DNA of 64,000 nucleotides, from positions 292,999 through 356,998 of the forward strand of contig CAJTDK010000001.1 in assembly GCA_910575105.1 (NCBI GenBank). The letters are read 5' to 3'. The position numbers and the translations under genes are program-made. The DNA is from Lachnospiraceae bacterium. Its GTDB lineage: Bacteria; Bacillota; Clostridia; Lachnospirales; Lachnospiraceae. Below are positions 43,004 through 52,444 of the stretch, in pieces; within the stretch, counting starts at the first letter, position 1; each line of letters starts with the position of its first letter. The notes below the pieces were generated by a model. The model was given only the letters and a program-made list of their open reading frames with translations. It searched no databases and had not been told where the DNA came from.

Positions 43004-43846
43004 TTATTTATTTTTGTTTTCTATACAATAATCATAAAGCTCCCTGCCGGTTGCAAACCACACGCCCTCATGCCCGGCCATAAACTGCAGGAATTCCTTC
43101 AGCAGGGCTGTCCGCCCCGGACTTCCGATCGTCTGCGGGTCAAGCTGCATGGTGTAGCAGAGATTGTGATTATAGTGTCCGGTAAATTCGTCCTTCCAGT
43201 TAGACAAAACATTGCTGTAATTGGCGATACGTCCCTGGCCGAAGGGGAATGCCGGCCGGTAATTGAAGGCAAAATAAGGAAGGTCAAAGTTCGCCCATTG
43301 CATCGGAATCTGCAGCATCTCGTCCCCGCTTTCATTTACCTCCATAAAATACGGCCTGTCGTCGTCAAATAGATCGCTGGAATATACCATCCCGTGCTCT
43401 CTTGCAATATCCAGCGTCTTAAGCATCAGATCGCCGATCGGAGCGCGGAATCCCTCCGGCTTCTTTCCGCCGGCCTTCTCGATGGCTTCTACCGCCTTGC
43501 TGATACGCTCCCTCTGCTCCTCGTAGCCCAAAAGGGAAAAATTCTCATACTCATAGCCATGGCAGGCGATCTCATGCCCTCTGTCCAAGACTTCTTTGAT
43601 CGCCTCCGGGTAAGCTTCCGCTGTCTTTCCCGGCACAAAGAAGGTCGCCCTGATCTGAAATTCGTCGAGTAAATCAAGCAGCCTCGGCAGCCCGTGGGAC
43701 ATCCCGTACTGCCCAAGGGAAAGGGTCTTTGGCATATCCGCAGCCTTCTTATCTAAAGAAAGCCAGAAAAACTCTGCCGAGAGATTTACCGTTATAAATG
43801 CTGCGCACGTTTTGCCTTCCGGCAGTTTCATACCTTTTGCATACAT
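43004..43846 (-). CDS. Polysaccharide-deacetylase-fold hydrolase with altered metal site
   Basis: A 280-residue NodB-fold protein like the cytoplasmic PuuE allantoinase / cyclic imidase branch. I start at 43846 (GGAGG upstream) and not at 43942. The normal Asp-Asp motif is replaced by N21-L-S-A-E25, and the HxxxH zinc motif by H96-G-Y-E-Y100, as in PuuE (CHGWRW), so zinc binding is doubtful. Later motifs FRAPIGD and FVPGKTAEAYPE are kept. No signal peptide. It lies 4 bp after a paralogue with an intact site, suggesting a two-subunit enzyme or two consecutive steps. Confidence 0.82.
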   Translation of the reverse strand: MYAKGMKLPEGKTCAAFITVNLSAEFFWLSLDKKAADMPKTLSLGQYGMSHGLPRLLDLLDEFQIRATFFVPGKTAEAYPEAIKEVLDRGHEIACHGYEYENFSLLGYEEQRERISKAVEAIEKAGGKKPEGFRAPIGDLMLKTLDIAREHGMVYSSDLFDDDRPYFMEVNESGDEMLQIPMQWANFDLPYFAFNYRPAFPFGQGRIANYSNVLSNWKDEFTGHYNHNLCYTMQLDPQTIGSPGRTALLKEFLQFMAGHEGVWFATGRELYDYCIENKNK

Positions 43847-43850
43847 CGCT

Positions 43851-44720
43851 CTATTCCTCCCCTCTCCCGCTGTTCTTCCTCGGGTATGCTTTCTTCCAGT
43901 ACTCCGCGATCTCGCTGCCGGTCGCCACCCACACATCCTCATGGGCGGTCACTTCCTTAAGAACCTCCTCCAGCACCAGATTCCTTCCCGGCGCCCCGGA
44001 TATCTGGGGATGCATCAGAAATGAGATACAAAGCCCCATGTCGTAATATCCCCGGAATTCGCGGATATCATTGTCCTGTACATTCCGGTAGCAGCTAATC
44101 CGGTCAAGGCCCGCCGGCTCAGCCGGATACACACTGTACGCCTGCGCAACATAATCATCCAGCTCCCATTTGGAAGGAATCTCAACCAGATCCGATTCCT
44201 CTCCGTCAAGAATCGTGTAATACGGCTTATCATCGCCCCTCATGGAGCTGGAATAGGCAAATCCCATCTCCGATAAAATATACGGTGTGCGTACATGCCA
44301 GTCTCCCGACGGGGTCCGAAAGCCCACCGGCTCCTTTCCGGTGATCTCCTTGATAATCCGCTGGGTCTTCTCGATGATCTCCCGCTGCTCCTCCACGGTC
44401 TTCTCCACGAACCGCTCATGGGTGTACCCGTGATTGCCGATCTCATGCCCGGCATCCGCAATCCTGCGGATCACATCCGGGTTGTGCTCTGCCACAAAGC
44501 CCGGCACATAAAATGTCGCCTTCACCCCATACTTGTCCATCAGATCCAGTATCATGTCCACACAGCGGTTCGGTCCGTACTGTCCGATAGAACGGGCGCG
44601 GATCAGCTTTTCTGCATTCGGCTCGTCCGCCGACATGTTCCGCCAGATCACATCCCCATCCAGGTCAAAGCTGAACATGACCGCACTTTTTTTGCCTTCC
44701 GGCCACTTTACTCTTTCCAT
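43851..44720 (-). CDS. Polysaccharide-deacetylase-fold hydrolase with intact metal site
   Basis: A 289-residue NodB-fold hydrolase without signal peptide. I prefer ATG 44720 (9 bp after GGAG) to 44726 or 44840. Metal ligands look complete: D19/D21 in FSFDLDGD and H97/H101 in GNHGYTHERF; RTPSGDWH follows. Cytoplasmic members act on small amides and cyclic imides (for example cyclic imidase and PuuE allantoinase) rather than polysaccharide. With the racemase and lyase nearby, opening of a cyclic amide is a reasonable role; the actual substrate is unknown. Confidence 0.83.
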   Translation of the reverse strand: MERVKWPEGKKSAVMFSFDLDGDVIWRNMSADEPNAEKLIRARSIGQYGPNRCVDMILDLMDKYGVKATFYVPGFVAEHNPDVIRRIADAGHEIGNHGYTHERFVEKTVEEQREIIEKTQRIIKEITGKEPVGFRTPSGDWHVRTPYILSEMGFAYSSSMRGDDKPYYTILDGEESDLVEIPSKWELDDYVAQAYSVYPAEPAGLDRISCYRNVQDNDIREFRGYYDMGLCISFLMHPQISGAPGRNLVLEEVLKEVTAHEDVWVATGSEIAEYWKKAYPRKNSGRGEE

Positions 44721-44787
44721 TCTCATGCACTCCTTTCCCTTCTCTTCTGCCTGATCTATTTTTCTTCTGTCTGTCTCAGTTTCGTAT

Positions 44788-45963
44788 CTATTTTCTCGCA
44801 ACCTTCGTATCTCTCGCCGCCTGCGCAACTGCCCCGGCAACCGCTTTCCCTACCCGCTTGTCAAATGCCGCCGGTATGATGTAATCCGCATGGAGCTCCT
44901 CCGGTGTGATCAGTCCGGCCAGAGCCTTTGATGCTGCCATCTTCATCTCCTCATTGATCTCACGCGCCCTTACGTCAAAGGCTCCCCGGAAAATTCCCGG
45001 AAATGCCAGCACATTATTGATCTGGTTCGGAAAATCGCTTCTTCCGGTAGCCACAACCGCCGCTCCTCCGGCCTTCGCATCATCCGGGAAGATCTCCGGC
45101 GTCGGGTTCGCACAGGCAAAGATAATTGCATTTTCCGCCATCATCTTCACCATCTCTGTCGTCAGGACGCCCGGAGAAGAAACACCGATAAAAATATCCG
45201 CTCCTTTTATCACATCTTCCAGACTTCCCTTAAGCTTCTTCGGATTCGTCATCCGGGACATCTTCTCCTTTACCGGATTCATGCCGGCTTTTCTTCCTTC
45301 GTAGATCGCGCCTGTCCGGTCGCACATGGTGATATCGGGAAATCCGTAGTTTAAAAGCAGCTTTGTGATGGATGTGGCCGCCGCACCTGCTCCGTTTACC
45401 ACAATCCTCACTTCCTCTTTCTTCTTTCCTACGACCTTCAGCGCATTGATCAGCCCCGCTAAAGTGATCACCGCCGTACCATGCTGGTCATCGTGGAAGA
45501 CCGGGATGTCGCAAAGCTCTTTCAGCCGCTCTTCGATCTCGAAACACCTCGGTGCTGCGATATCCTCAAGATTAATCCCGCCGAAGCTTCCGGAGATCAG
45601 ATAGATGGTCCGCACGATCTCGTCCACATCCTTCGATCTGATGCAGAGGGGAAATGCATCTACATCCCCGAACTCCTTGAACAGCACGCATTTTCCTTCC
45701 ATTACCGGCATACCTGCCTCTGGCCCGATATCGCCAAGTCCCAGCACTGCCGTGCCGTCGGTAACGACCAGACACATGTTGTGTCTCCTGGTAAGTTCAT
45801 AGGATTTCTCCACATCCTTCTGAATCTCAAGGCAGGGCTGCGCAACTCCGGGTGTATATGCCAGGGACAGATCCCTTTCTGTATTTACCCCGACAGTCGA
45901 TACCACCTCGATTTTCCCTTTTTTCTCGTAATGAAATGCCAGACTTTCTTCTGCAATTCCCAT
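44788..45963 (-). CDS. Malic enzyme (oxidative decarboxylating)
   Basis: A 391-residue short-type malic enzyme converting malate to pyruvate and CO2 with reduction of NAD(P). Landmarks are AYTPGVAQPC, FHDDQHGTAVITLAGLINAL, VVNGAGAAATSITKLLL and FACANPTPEIFPDDA. It is the first gene of the operon that continues with two hydrolases, ArgH and NhaC. Together with a fumarase encoded elsewhere it would take the fumarate from the lyase to pyruvate. The 280-bp upstream region is AT-rich and should hold the operon promoter. Confidence 0.93.
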   Translation of the reverse strand: MGIAEESLAFHYEKKGKIEVVSTVGVNTERDLSLAYTPGVAQPCLEIQKDVEKSYELTRRHNMCLVVTDGTAVLGLGDIGPEAGMPVMEGKCVLFKEFGDVDAFPLCIRSKDVDEIVRTIYLISGSFGGINLEDIAAPRCFEIEERLKELCDIPVFHDDQHGTAVITLAGLINALKVVGKKKEEVRIVVNGAGAAATSITKLLLNYGFPDITMCDRTGAIYEGRKAGMNPVKEKMSRMTNPKKLKGSLEDVIKGADIFIGVSSPGVLTTEMVKMMAENAIIFACANPTPEIFPDDAKAGGAAVVATGRSDFPNQINNVLAFPGIFRGAFDVRAREINEEMKMAASKALAGLITPEELHADYIIPAAFDKRVGKAVAGAVAQAARDTKVARK

Positions 45964-46241
45964 GTTTAATTTCCCTTCTTTCTTAATACTGTTTCCGTTT
46001 TATTTTACTGGTGTATTATCTTTTTGTATTATCTTTATTGTGTGCTGTCTTTCCTTTTGTTATCAGATAATTGTCATCTGGTTATCTCGTCCGCTTAGTC
46101 ACTTAGTCTCTAAGTTATTTATAAACTACACTAGCCGGTTCGTCAATGCATTTTGGCAACTTTAACTGTTAGATACAAATTTTTCGACAATTTTTGTCCA
46201 TTATGCATATATACTTTCAAACTGTCGTTTATTTCCCCTGT

Positions 46242-46943
46242 TTACTTTAGACAATCAATAGAAGCTTGAAGATGTTCATACATCAGCTTACTAGCAGCTT
46301 CTTTGTCTCTTTTCCGGATCGCCTGGATGATCTGGCGGTGGGACTCTAACTCCTCCTGGCCGGAAACCGCCTCCAAGACGTCATGGAACTTCCCGTACAT
46401 CATATCAAAGATCGCATTCAATACAATCTCCAAAGTCTGTGTCATGAATACGCTGCCCGTCTTCGCCGCGTACAGCTTGTGAAGCTTGAATTCCCCTTCT
46501 GTCCTTCCTGTCTCCTGATAACGCCTTTCAAGCGCCATATATGCATTCTCCAATTCATCAATATCCTTCTCCGCCGCATTACGGATGATCAGCTCCACGC
46601 CCTTTACTTCGAGGAGCTGCCTCACCTCGTAAGCCTCCATCATAGAACAGCGCTCCAGATTCTTGCTGAGACTATCCGTGCTCTCGCTTAACTGAGACTG
46701 TTTTCTTAAAAATCTCCCCTTTCCCTGATGAGAAACAATAACCCCTCTGCTCTCCAGCACGCGGAAGGCTTCCCGGAGCACATTCCTGCTGACATCAAGC
46801 TGCTCCATCAGCTCCCGCTCCGGCGGCAGCTTGTCCCCGGGCTTTAGATGCTCTTCATCAATCAATTGATATAAATCTTTAACTACTTCCTCATATAGCA
46901 GCGTTCTCGCCGCCCTGTTTTCTATCCCCATCTGTCTCTCCAA
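46242..46943 (-). CDS. FadR-type GntR regulator
   Basis: A 233-residue regulator. The winged helix is at about 12-80 (GDKLPPERELMEQLDVSRNV, LREAFRVLESRGVI), followed by an all-helical FCD ligand domain (metal-dependent in many members) to the C-terminus. FadR-type regulators sense organic acids or amino-acid-derived ligands. It is 280 bp upstream of the malic enzyme operon in the same direction and is its likely regulator. An ATG four codons in is an alternative start. Confidence 0.9.
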   Translation of the reverse strand: MERQMGIENRAARTLLYEEVVKDLYQLIDEEHLKPGDKLPPERELMEQLDVSRNVLREAFRVLESRGVIVSHQGKGRFLRKQSQLSESTDSLSKNLERCSMMEAYEVRQLLEVKGVELIIRNAAEKDIDELENAYMALERRYQETGRTEGEFKLHKLYAAKTGSVFMTQTLEIVLNAIFDMMYGKFHDVLEAVSGQEELESHRQIIQAIRKRDKEAASKLMYEHLQASIDCLK

Positions 46944-46970
46944 TTAATCCGCAAGCCTCACTTGCACTAG

Positions 46971-47023
46971 CTAATACACCAACCCAATCTTCTAATACAC
47001 CAGATGACATACCAACCCAATCT
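46971..47023. repeat. Overlapping direct repeats upstream of the GntR gene
   Basis: ACCAACCCAATCT occurs at 46978-46990 and 47011-47023, and CTAATACACCA at 46971-46981 and 46992-47002. TGGT elements on the minus strand recall the half-sites of FadR-type operators (TGGT-N-ACCA), so autoregulation is possible. A minus-strand frame here (46891-47121) is probably not a gene. Confidence 0.5.
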
Positions 47024-47174
47024 ATTTCAATTGCTCCTTTTTTTGATACGTTATTCCGCAATTCATTTATTGTATTATAGCACAAGCTATGGTATACGCA
47101 AATACGCAAGTATAATCTCACCCTTAAATTAAGCTCTTTGATTATTGTTCATTCCAGAATCAGCAGCCGTTGTA

Positions 47175-48554
47175 TTACTGCACCGCCTTCTCTCTCCATT
47201 TCCCTCTCTTATAGAATATCCCGGTGATCACCGCACCAAGCACCCATGATATCAGAAGCGAGATGAACAGGCATGCCCGCTCGCCCTGGGGGAGCTGCGG
47301 CGTCTTCGTTAGATATACCAGCCCGTAAGCCAGCGGCACACGAATCAGCACCGTCGTTACCATGGAGATCCACATCGGCGTCATGGTATCGCCCGCCCCG
47401 CGCATGACCCCGGAAAGGGTCTGGGTCACTGCCACCGCTATGTAACCTACTGCCAGTATCCGCATCATATTCATACTGAGCGTAACTAATTCCGGCGTGT
47501 CGGTAAAGATCTGCATCAACTGCCTCCCGAATGCAACGATCAGCGCCACGATGACCGCCGCAGTCCCTACGGCAATGCCGGTTCCCTGCCTGGCTCCCTG
47601 AACCACCCGGTCATACTTTCCTGCGCCCACATTCTGCCCCGCATAAGTCGTCATAGCCGTTCCGAAAGAAAAGTTCGGCATCATGGCAAATCCGTCCACG
47701 CGCATAACGATCACATTTGCCGCGATGAACGTCTCTCCGAAGCTGTTGGTCAGAGACTGCACCACCAGCATAGACATGGACATGATCGCCTGGGTCACGC
47801 CGGAAGGGACGCCCAGCCGGATGATATTCTTCACATGGCTTTTGAACAGCCGGATATACTCCCATTTCAGCTCAAAAAGCTCCTTAAGCTTTGTCAGCCT
47901 TAACAGACACAAAAACGCAGAGATTCCCTGAGCGATCGCTGTCGCCAGAGCGACGCCGGACACGCCCATTTCCATCTGCACCACAAAAAACAAATCAAGC
48001 ACGATATTCAGCCCGCTTGCCACCAGCAGATAGAAAAGCGCCGACATAGAATCTCCAAGCCCTCTTAAAATACCGCTGAGAATATTATAATACGCGCAGC
48101 CCGCCACGCCGATAAAAAGAATCCGGAGATATGAGGTACACCAGTCGATGATCGATTCCGGCGTATTCAAGATCTCCAATAGCGGCCTTGCCGCCACTGT
48201 GGCAAATACCATGACCAGAAGGGATGCGATCCCGGTCAGTACGATACAGGTCCCGATGGTCATAGACAGCGCCTCCTTATTGCGCGCGCCCAAATACTGG
48301 GACACCATGATGCTTGCCCCCACACTGATCCCCACAAACAGCACGATCAGAAGATTAAGAATGGGACCGGCGCTCCCTACTGCCGCCAGCGCATTATCCC
48401 CCACGAACTGCCCCACCACTACACTGTCCACCGTATTGTAAAGCTGCTGGGCGATATTGCCGATCAGCATAGGTACGGTAAAGATCACAATATCCTCCCA
48501 CGGCTTTCCCGCCGTCATGTCCACCGGGGCAAATATTTTCTTTAACTGGTTCAT
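47175..48554 (-). CDS. MATE-family efflux transporter
   Basis: A 459-residue MATE protein with 12 segments (IVFTVPMLIGNIAQQLYNTV, VDSVVVGQFVGDNALAAVGS). It seems monocistronic: the upstream gene block is separated by a strong hairpin at 48676-48700, and the gap to the GntR gene downstream is 230 bp. Substrate unknown. Confidence 0.9.
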   Translation of the reverse strand: MNQLKKIFAPVDMTAGKPWEDIVIFTVPMLIGNIAQQLYNTVDSVVVGQFVGDNALAAVGSAGPILNLLIVLFVGISVGASIMVSQYLGARNKEALSMTIGTCIVLTGIASLLVMVFATVAARPLLEILNTPESIIDWCTSYLRILFIGVAGCAYYNILSGILRGLGDSMSALFYLLVASGLNIVLDLFFVVQMEMGVSGVALATAIAQGISAFLCLLRLTKLKELFELKWEYIRLFKSHVKNIIRLGVPSGVTQAIMSMSMLVVQSLTNSFGETFIAANVIVMRVDGFAMMPNFSFGTAMTTYAGQNVGAGKYDRVVQGARQGTGIAVGTAAVIVALIVAFGRQLMQIFTDTPELVTLSMNMMRILAVGYIAVAVTQTLSGVMRGAGDTMTPMWISMVTTVLIRVPLAYGLVYLTKTPQLPQGERACLFISLLISWVLGAVITGIFYKRGKWREKAVQ

Positions 48555-48675
48555 ATTTAAACACTTCCTTAACCTATAGTAGTAACTTTTTATTATACTG
48601 AAATATTTTTATAATTTCAACATAAACTTAATCTCCAAAAATATGTATACCCTATGACGCCCTGTAAAATACAAT

Positions 48676-48700
48676 GGAACGGCACTTTACATGCCGTTCC
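48676..48700 (-). terminator. Hairpin after the CvpA gene
   Basis: GGAACGGCA (48676-48684) pairs with TGCCGTTCC (48692-48700), 25 bp past the CvpA-family stop. The minus-strand continuation ATTGTATTTTA is moderately U-rich. Confidence 0.65.
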
Positions 48701-48724
48701 CCTATTTCACCCTGTATTCCCTTC

Positions 48725-49660
48725 CTATATCTTTGTCGCCATCCCCATGATCGGGTTGTGGTCATATAAAAATTTCAGGATACCGCTTGCCTGTATCGTC
48801 TCGTAGATGTCCTTTCCGATCACCGTTGTATAGAGCAAGGTAACGGCCACAAACAGCAGCCAGACGATGATCAGCGCCCCCGCAAAGCCGACTGCCCCGC
48901 CGGCCAGACGGTTGATCAGGCCAAACACCGGAATTTCCGCCACGATATCCAGCGCAAATATAACGGCGCGCAGAATGATCGTGACGATCAGAAATACACC
49001 CAGATAGGATACGATATTAATGATCAGCTTCGCCAGAAAGGTTCCTACATACTGTGCAAATGACTTAACGCCCAGCTCTTCGTAGATCTCGCTGTTGTTG
49101 TTCACTGCCAGAAGCTCCTTAAAGATATCCGGTATATCCGCCCCGTTGATCGCTTCCTGCTGCAGATCCCTGGGAATCTCCATGCCGTCCAGTATGCTGC
49201 CGCTCTCCTCTCCGTCTTCTCCGCCGCTCTCTTCGTCCTCCGAAGAAAGCATATCTAAGACCCCAAGCTGTGATAAAAGATCTTCATCAATATTCCCCTC
49301 CGCGATATCCTTAACGCTGAGCCCGTATACCTCTAGCTCGTCCTCGCTGATCCCTGCCGCACTGAGCGCTTCCCGTATATCATCCTCGGACAGTCCGCCT
49401 TCTGCAAGAGCCGACGCCCCATTTGCCAGATGCATCTTCGCCGCATCCACGATCGCCTCGCTCACCTTCTGCTCGATAATATCGTCAACCGGCGTATACT
49501 TTGTGATCGCCTCCGCCACATGAGGCGTCGCAAAAAACACGATCACCAGCGTCAGAAGCGTCGTAACCAGGGACACCGCTATACGCAGCGCCCCCTGGCA
49601 GATTCCTACAATAATGCAGACCAAAAAAATTATCCCTACTGTCATCAATACCCAGTCCAT
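48725..49660 (-). CDS. CvpA-family membrane protein
   Basis: A 311-residue protein with four hydrophobic segments at both ends, as in CvpA (colicin V production) family proteins. A long acidic soluble insert (about residues 75-195) with Ser/Glu/Asp-rich stretches separates the first two helices from the last. Small CvpA proteins lack such an insert. Its role in the family is poorly defined. It forms an operon with the DUF5711 and LysM genes. Confidence 0.8.
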   Translation of the reverse strand: MDWVLMTVGIIFLVCIIVGICQGALRIAVSLVTTLLTLVIVFFATPHVAEAITKYTPVDDIIEQKVSEAIVDAAKMHLANGASALAEGGLSEDDIREALSAAGISEDELEVYGLSVKDIAEGNIDEDLLSQLGVLDMLSSEDEESGGEDGEESGSILDGMEIPRDLQQEAINGADIPDIFKELLAVNNNSEIYEELGVKSFAQYVGTFLAKLIINIVSYLGVFLIVTIILRAVIFALDIVAEIPVFGLINRLAGGAVGFAGALIIVWLLFVAVTLLYTTVIGKDIYETIQASGILKFLYDHNPIMGMATKI

Positions 49661-49669
49661 ACCTTCTCC

Positions 49670-50899
49670 TTACTTTATCAGCCGTATATCTTCCATGCCG
49701 TTGGCATCCATCACAATATATTTGTTGATCCCAAAGGCAGGGAATATCTCCAGTATATGATTATCCATCTCTCCTTCAAAACGATGAACCCCGAACCGCG
49801 TGTAAATGCTGCATTTCTTCCCGTCATACAGGATGATCTGCCCGCCCGATATCTTCGCCGCTTTGTATGTGCCGCCAAATCCGCGGGACAATACCAGCTT
49901 GCCGGAGGTGTTATAAAGGCAAAGCTCATGCCTTCTGCCCCCTTCCGTCTTCAGAAGGATCCCGACATATTTGTCACTGTGGAAGACACTTTGGATCTCG
50001 CCCTTGATCTTCACGGTCGCCGTCTCCTTTGGCTCCTCCACGCCCTTGAATATGGTCAGGCAGTTGTCGCCCACCGCGGCAGACACCGTCTCGTCGATAA
50101 AAAATCCGGATCCCATGACGCTTCCTTTATATTCCTTCGCCGCCACCTGATGGTCTATCTTTTCCGCACCTGCTTCCCCAAAATTGTAATAACACACCCG
50201 CGACATCATCTCTCCGCCGCTCACAGACAGATACACGATCTGCATCATCTCTCCGTTGGGTGAAATGGCGATGTCAACCGGATATCCGCCCCCGGTCAGC
50301 GATGATTTATGCTCAACCAGTACATTTCCCGCCGTGTCATAGCAGATAATGCGGGGGGTGGATTCATTTTTCAGGACAGCTGCCACGATCCCCTGTTCCG
50401 AGACCGCCACCCTTTCTATCGGAAGGGTCGTCTTGATCTCGCCCTTCAGGCCATCCTTCTGAAATACCATGATATTGTTGCCGCCTTTGTCGGCCACTGC
50501 CGCCGACTGGCTGTTCACGTCCAGGCAGGGATTCTTAATCTGGTAAGGATGGTTCCACTGCTCCTCGCCGCCGCTGTCCAGATAAGCGATACCGTCCCGG
50601 CTGTACTTGAGAACGCCGCCCGCGAATTCCTGATAGCTGTTGTCTGACGCGTTCCCCACCTTATAAGTATCCACGATCCTGGCTCCGGTATAAGTCTGCA
50701 GGTACAGATACAAAAAAACCGCCGCTCCAACCACCGCCGCTACCGTAGCAATGATGAGCGCTCTTTTTGCGTATTTCGCTTTATGCTGCCTGATCTCCTC
50801 CATTCCCATTTCCTGCCGGGAAATCTCCTGGCTTAATCCGCCCCGCATATAATCTCCGTCTCTCACGACGTAAAAATTCTTGTTTTTCTGGTGTGCCAT
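49670..50899 (-). CDS. DUF5711 family membrane-anchored beta-propeller-like protein
   Basis: A 409-residue protein with a short basic cytoplasmic N-terminus, one membrane helix at about 47-70 (RALIIATVAAVVGAAVFLYL), and an extracytoplasmic part of repeated beta-strands with WD/PQQ-like spacing (GGGYPVDIAISPNGEMM). DUF5711 describes this organisation in Lachnospiraceae. Function unknown; the neighbouring LysM and CvpA genes suggest a cell-envelope role. Confidence 0.78.
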   Translation of the reverse strand: MAHQKNKNFYVVRDGDYMRGGLSQEISRQEMGMEEIRQHKAKYAKRALIIATVAAVVGAAVFLYLYLQTYTGARIVDTYKVGNASDNSYQEFAGGVLKYSRDGIAYLDSGGEEQWNHPYQIKNPCLDVNSQSAAVADKGGNNIMVFQKDGLKGEIKTTLPIERVAVSEQGIVAAVLKNESTPRIICYDTAGNVLVEHKSSLTGGGYPVDIAISPNGEMMQIVYLSVSGGEMMSRVCYYNFGEAGAEKIDHQVAAKEYKGSVMGSGFFIDETVSAAVGDNCLTIFKGVEEPKETATVKIKGEIQSVFHSDKYVGILLKTEGGRRHELCLYNTSGKLVLSRGFGGTYKAAKISGGQIILYDGKKCSIYTRFGVHRFEGEMDNHILEIFPAFGINKYIVMDANGMEDIRLIK

Positions 50900-50975
50900 C
50901 CGTCTCCCCTTTTTAATCTCTTATCATTACCCTCCGTGGGCAAAGGGTACTTGTACAGTATAGCACATTTTTACA

Positions 50976-52229
50976 TTAAGGTAACATTAATTTTTGTCCG
51001 ATGATGATAAGGTTGCCGTCGCTTAAGCCGTTCATCCGGCATATGGCATCTACATGGCTGCGGTTCCCGTATATCTTTATGCTGATCTTATCTAGGGTGT
51101 CGCCTTTCTGGACCACATAATAGTCACCGTTTCCAGACGGGCTCTGGACATCTGCCGCGTCTGCCGCCAAGCCGGACTGTCCGCCCGCCAGGCCGCTTCC
51201 GCTATCCGCCGTCCCGGCATCTTCTCCGGCGCTGCTTTCCCCGGCTCCAGAATCTCCGGCGCTGCCTTTTTTTTCGCTGATGTCTGCTTCACCGTCTCCT
51301 TGGACATCATCTCCCGAAGTATCTGCTCCACTCTTTGCATCATCTTTGGCCGTCACTTCCTTGCTGACCGTCTCCACTTCCTCCGGGGACTTCGGTGCTC
51401 CTGCCTCCTTCGGCTCCCCCGCCTCCTGCTCCTCCTTCGGCTCCGGCTCCCGGGGGCTGGTCACCGACTGCGACAGCACCTCAAGCGAATTCTGCACAGC
51501 CTCCATCTTATCATAATTATTAATGGTCGAGACACCGATCACAAGTACGACAACCACAAGCGCTATACTGACTGCATAGGCGAATCTCGCATTTTGTCTC
51601 TGCTCCTTGTACTCCATCTTCTCCTTTACGGCACTGCGAAAATTCTTTGCAGCTCGATCCTCAACCATTTCGCTGGGTGTAACGCCGATCTTTTTGCGTG
51701 TATTGATCATATAATTTTGCATGGAAGGATTTTTCTCATAAAAGATATAGTGTCCTCCCATCTGCATCAGCTCCCCGAATTTGTTGGCGTAGAATACTTC
51801 TTCCTCTGAAGCCGCGTCGCGCCACACAAATATCGTATTATCCTTTTTAAACCGTCTCTCGTGAACTCTCTTAACCCCTTTATTTAAGCTGGCGGGCTGA
51901 CCTTCCCCAATCAGGCACCATCCGACCATCTCCTGTCCCGAAAAAAATCTTTGCTTTTCCTCCTCAAGCTTGTCCCACGCTTCTTTGCTTATCCTGACCT
52001 CTGTACCGGTCATCTCCACGTCACTTACCTTAAGCGCCCCCGCCACATAGACTACGTCCTGATCGTTGAGCTTTAAGATCTCCCCTGTAAGTACAGCGCC
52101 CACTGTCGCCGATTCCGTCTGTTCTTTCAATTGGTTCAAATAAGTATCTACGTAATCTTCCACATATATCTTTGGCTCGTCACAGACATTTCCTATCTGT
52201 TTTACATTTTTCGGAAATTCGCGTTCCAT
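50976..52229 (-). CDS. Membrane protein with C-terminal LysM domain
   Basis: A 417-residue protein. Residues 1-205 form a soluble cytoplasmic part of no known family. A membrane helix follows at about 213-235 (VSIALVVVVLVIGVSTI), then a low-complexity Glu/Ala/Gly/Ser linker to about 360. A LysM domain ends the protein (VVQKGDTLDKISIKIYG, LIIIGQKLMLP) and would bind peptidoglycan outside. It could link cytoplasmic state to the wall. It is the first gene of the LysM/DUF5711/CvpA operon. Confidence 0.82.
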   Translation of the reverse strand: MEREFPKNVKQIGNVCDEPKIYVEDYVDTYLNQLKEQTESATVGAVLTGEILKLNDQDVVYVAGALKVSDVEMTGTEVRISKEAWDKLEEEKQRFFSGQEMVGWCLIGEGQPASLNKGVKRVHERRFKKDNTIFVWRDAASEEEVFYANKFGELMQMGGHYIFYEKNPSMQNYMINTRKKIGVTPSEMVEDRAAKNFRSAVKEKMEYKEQRQNARFAYAVSIALVVVVLVIGVSTINNYDKMEAVQNSLEVLSQSVTSPREPEPKEEQEAGEPKEAGAPKSPEEVETVSKEVTAKDDAKSGADTSGDDVQGDGEADISEKKGSAGDSGAGESSAGEDAGTADSGSGLAGGQSGLAADAADVQSPSGNGDYYVVQKGDTLDKISIKIYGNRSHVDAICRMNGLSDGNLIIIGQKLMLP

Positions 52230-52444
52230 ATACTCTCACCTCATTTTTACTTATTCTTTGCATATAATAGCATGGGGAAGGCGCGTTTTTTAGCAATCGG
52301 TGAAGCCTGTCCGCAGAAATTTCTGACATGATCCTTCTTTTTTTGACAAAATCAGGCTTTATTTGACGGCGTTCTGCCGGATTCGAAATCGGGAATTTCC
52401 AGCCTTTTCCTGATATTAAGGACAATAGACAGATCGGATGAGCT

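Noticed and set aside
46891..47121. 76-codon minus-strand frame with DWVG repeats
   Set aside because: Overlaps the GntR gene start and regulatory repeats; no ribosome site. Treated as promoter DNA.
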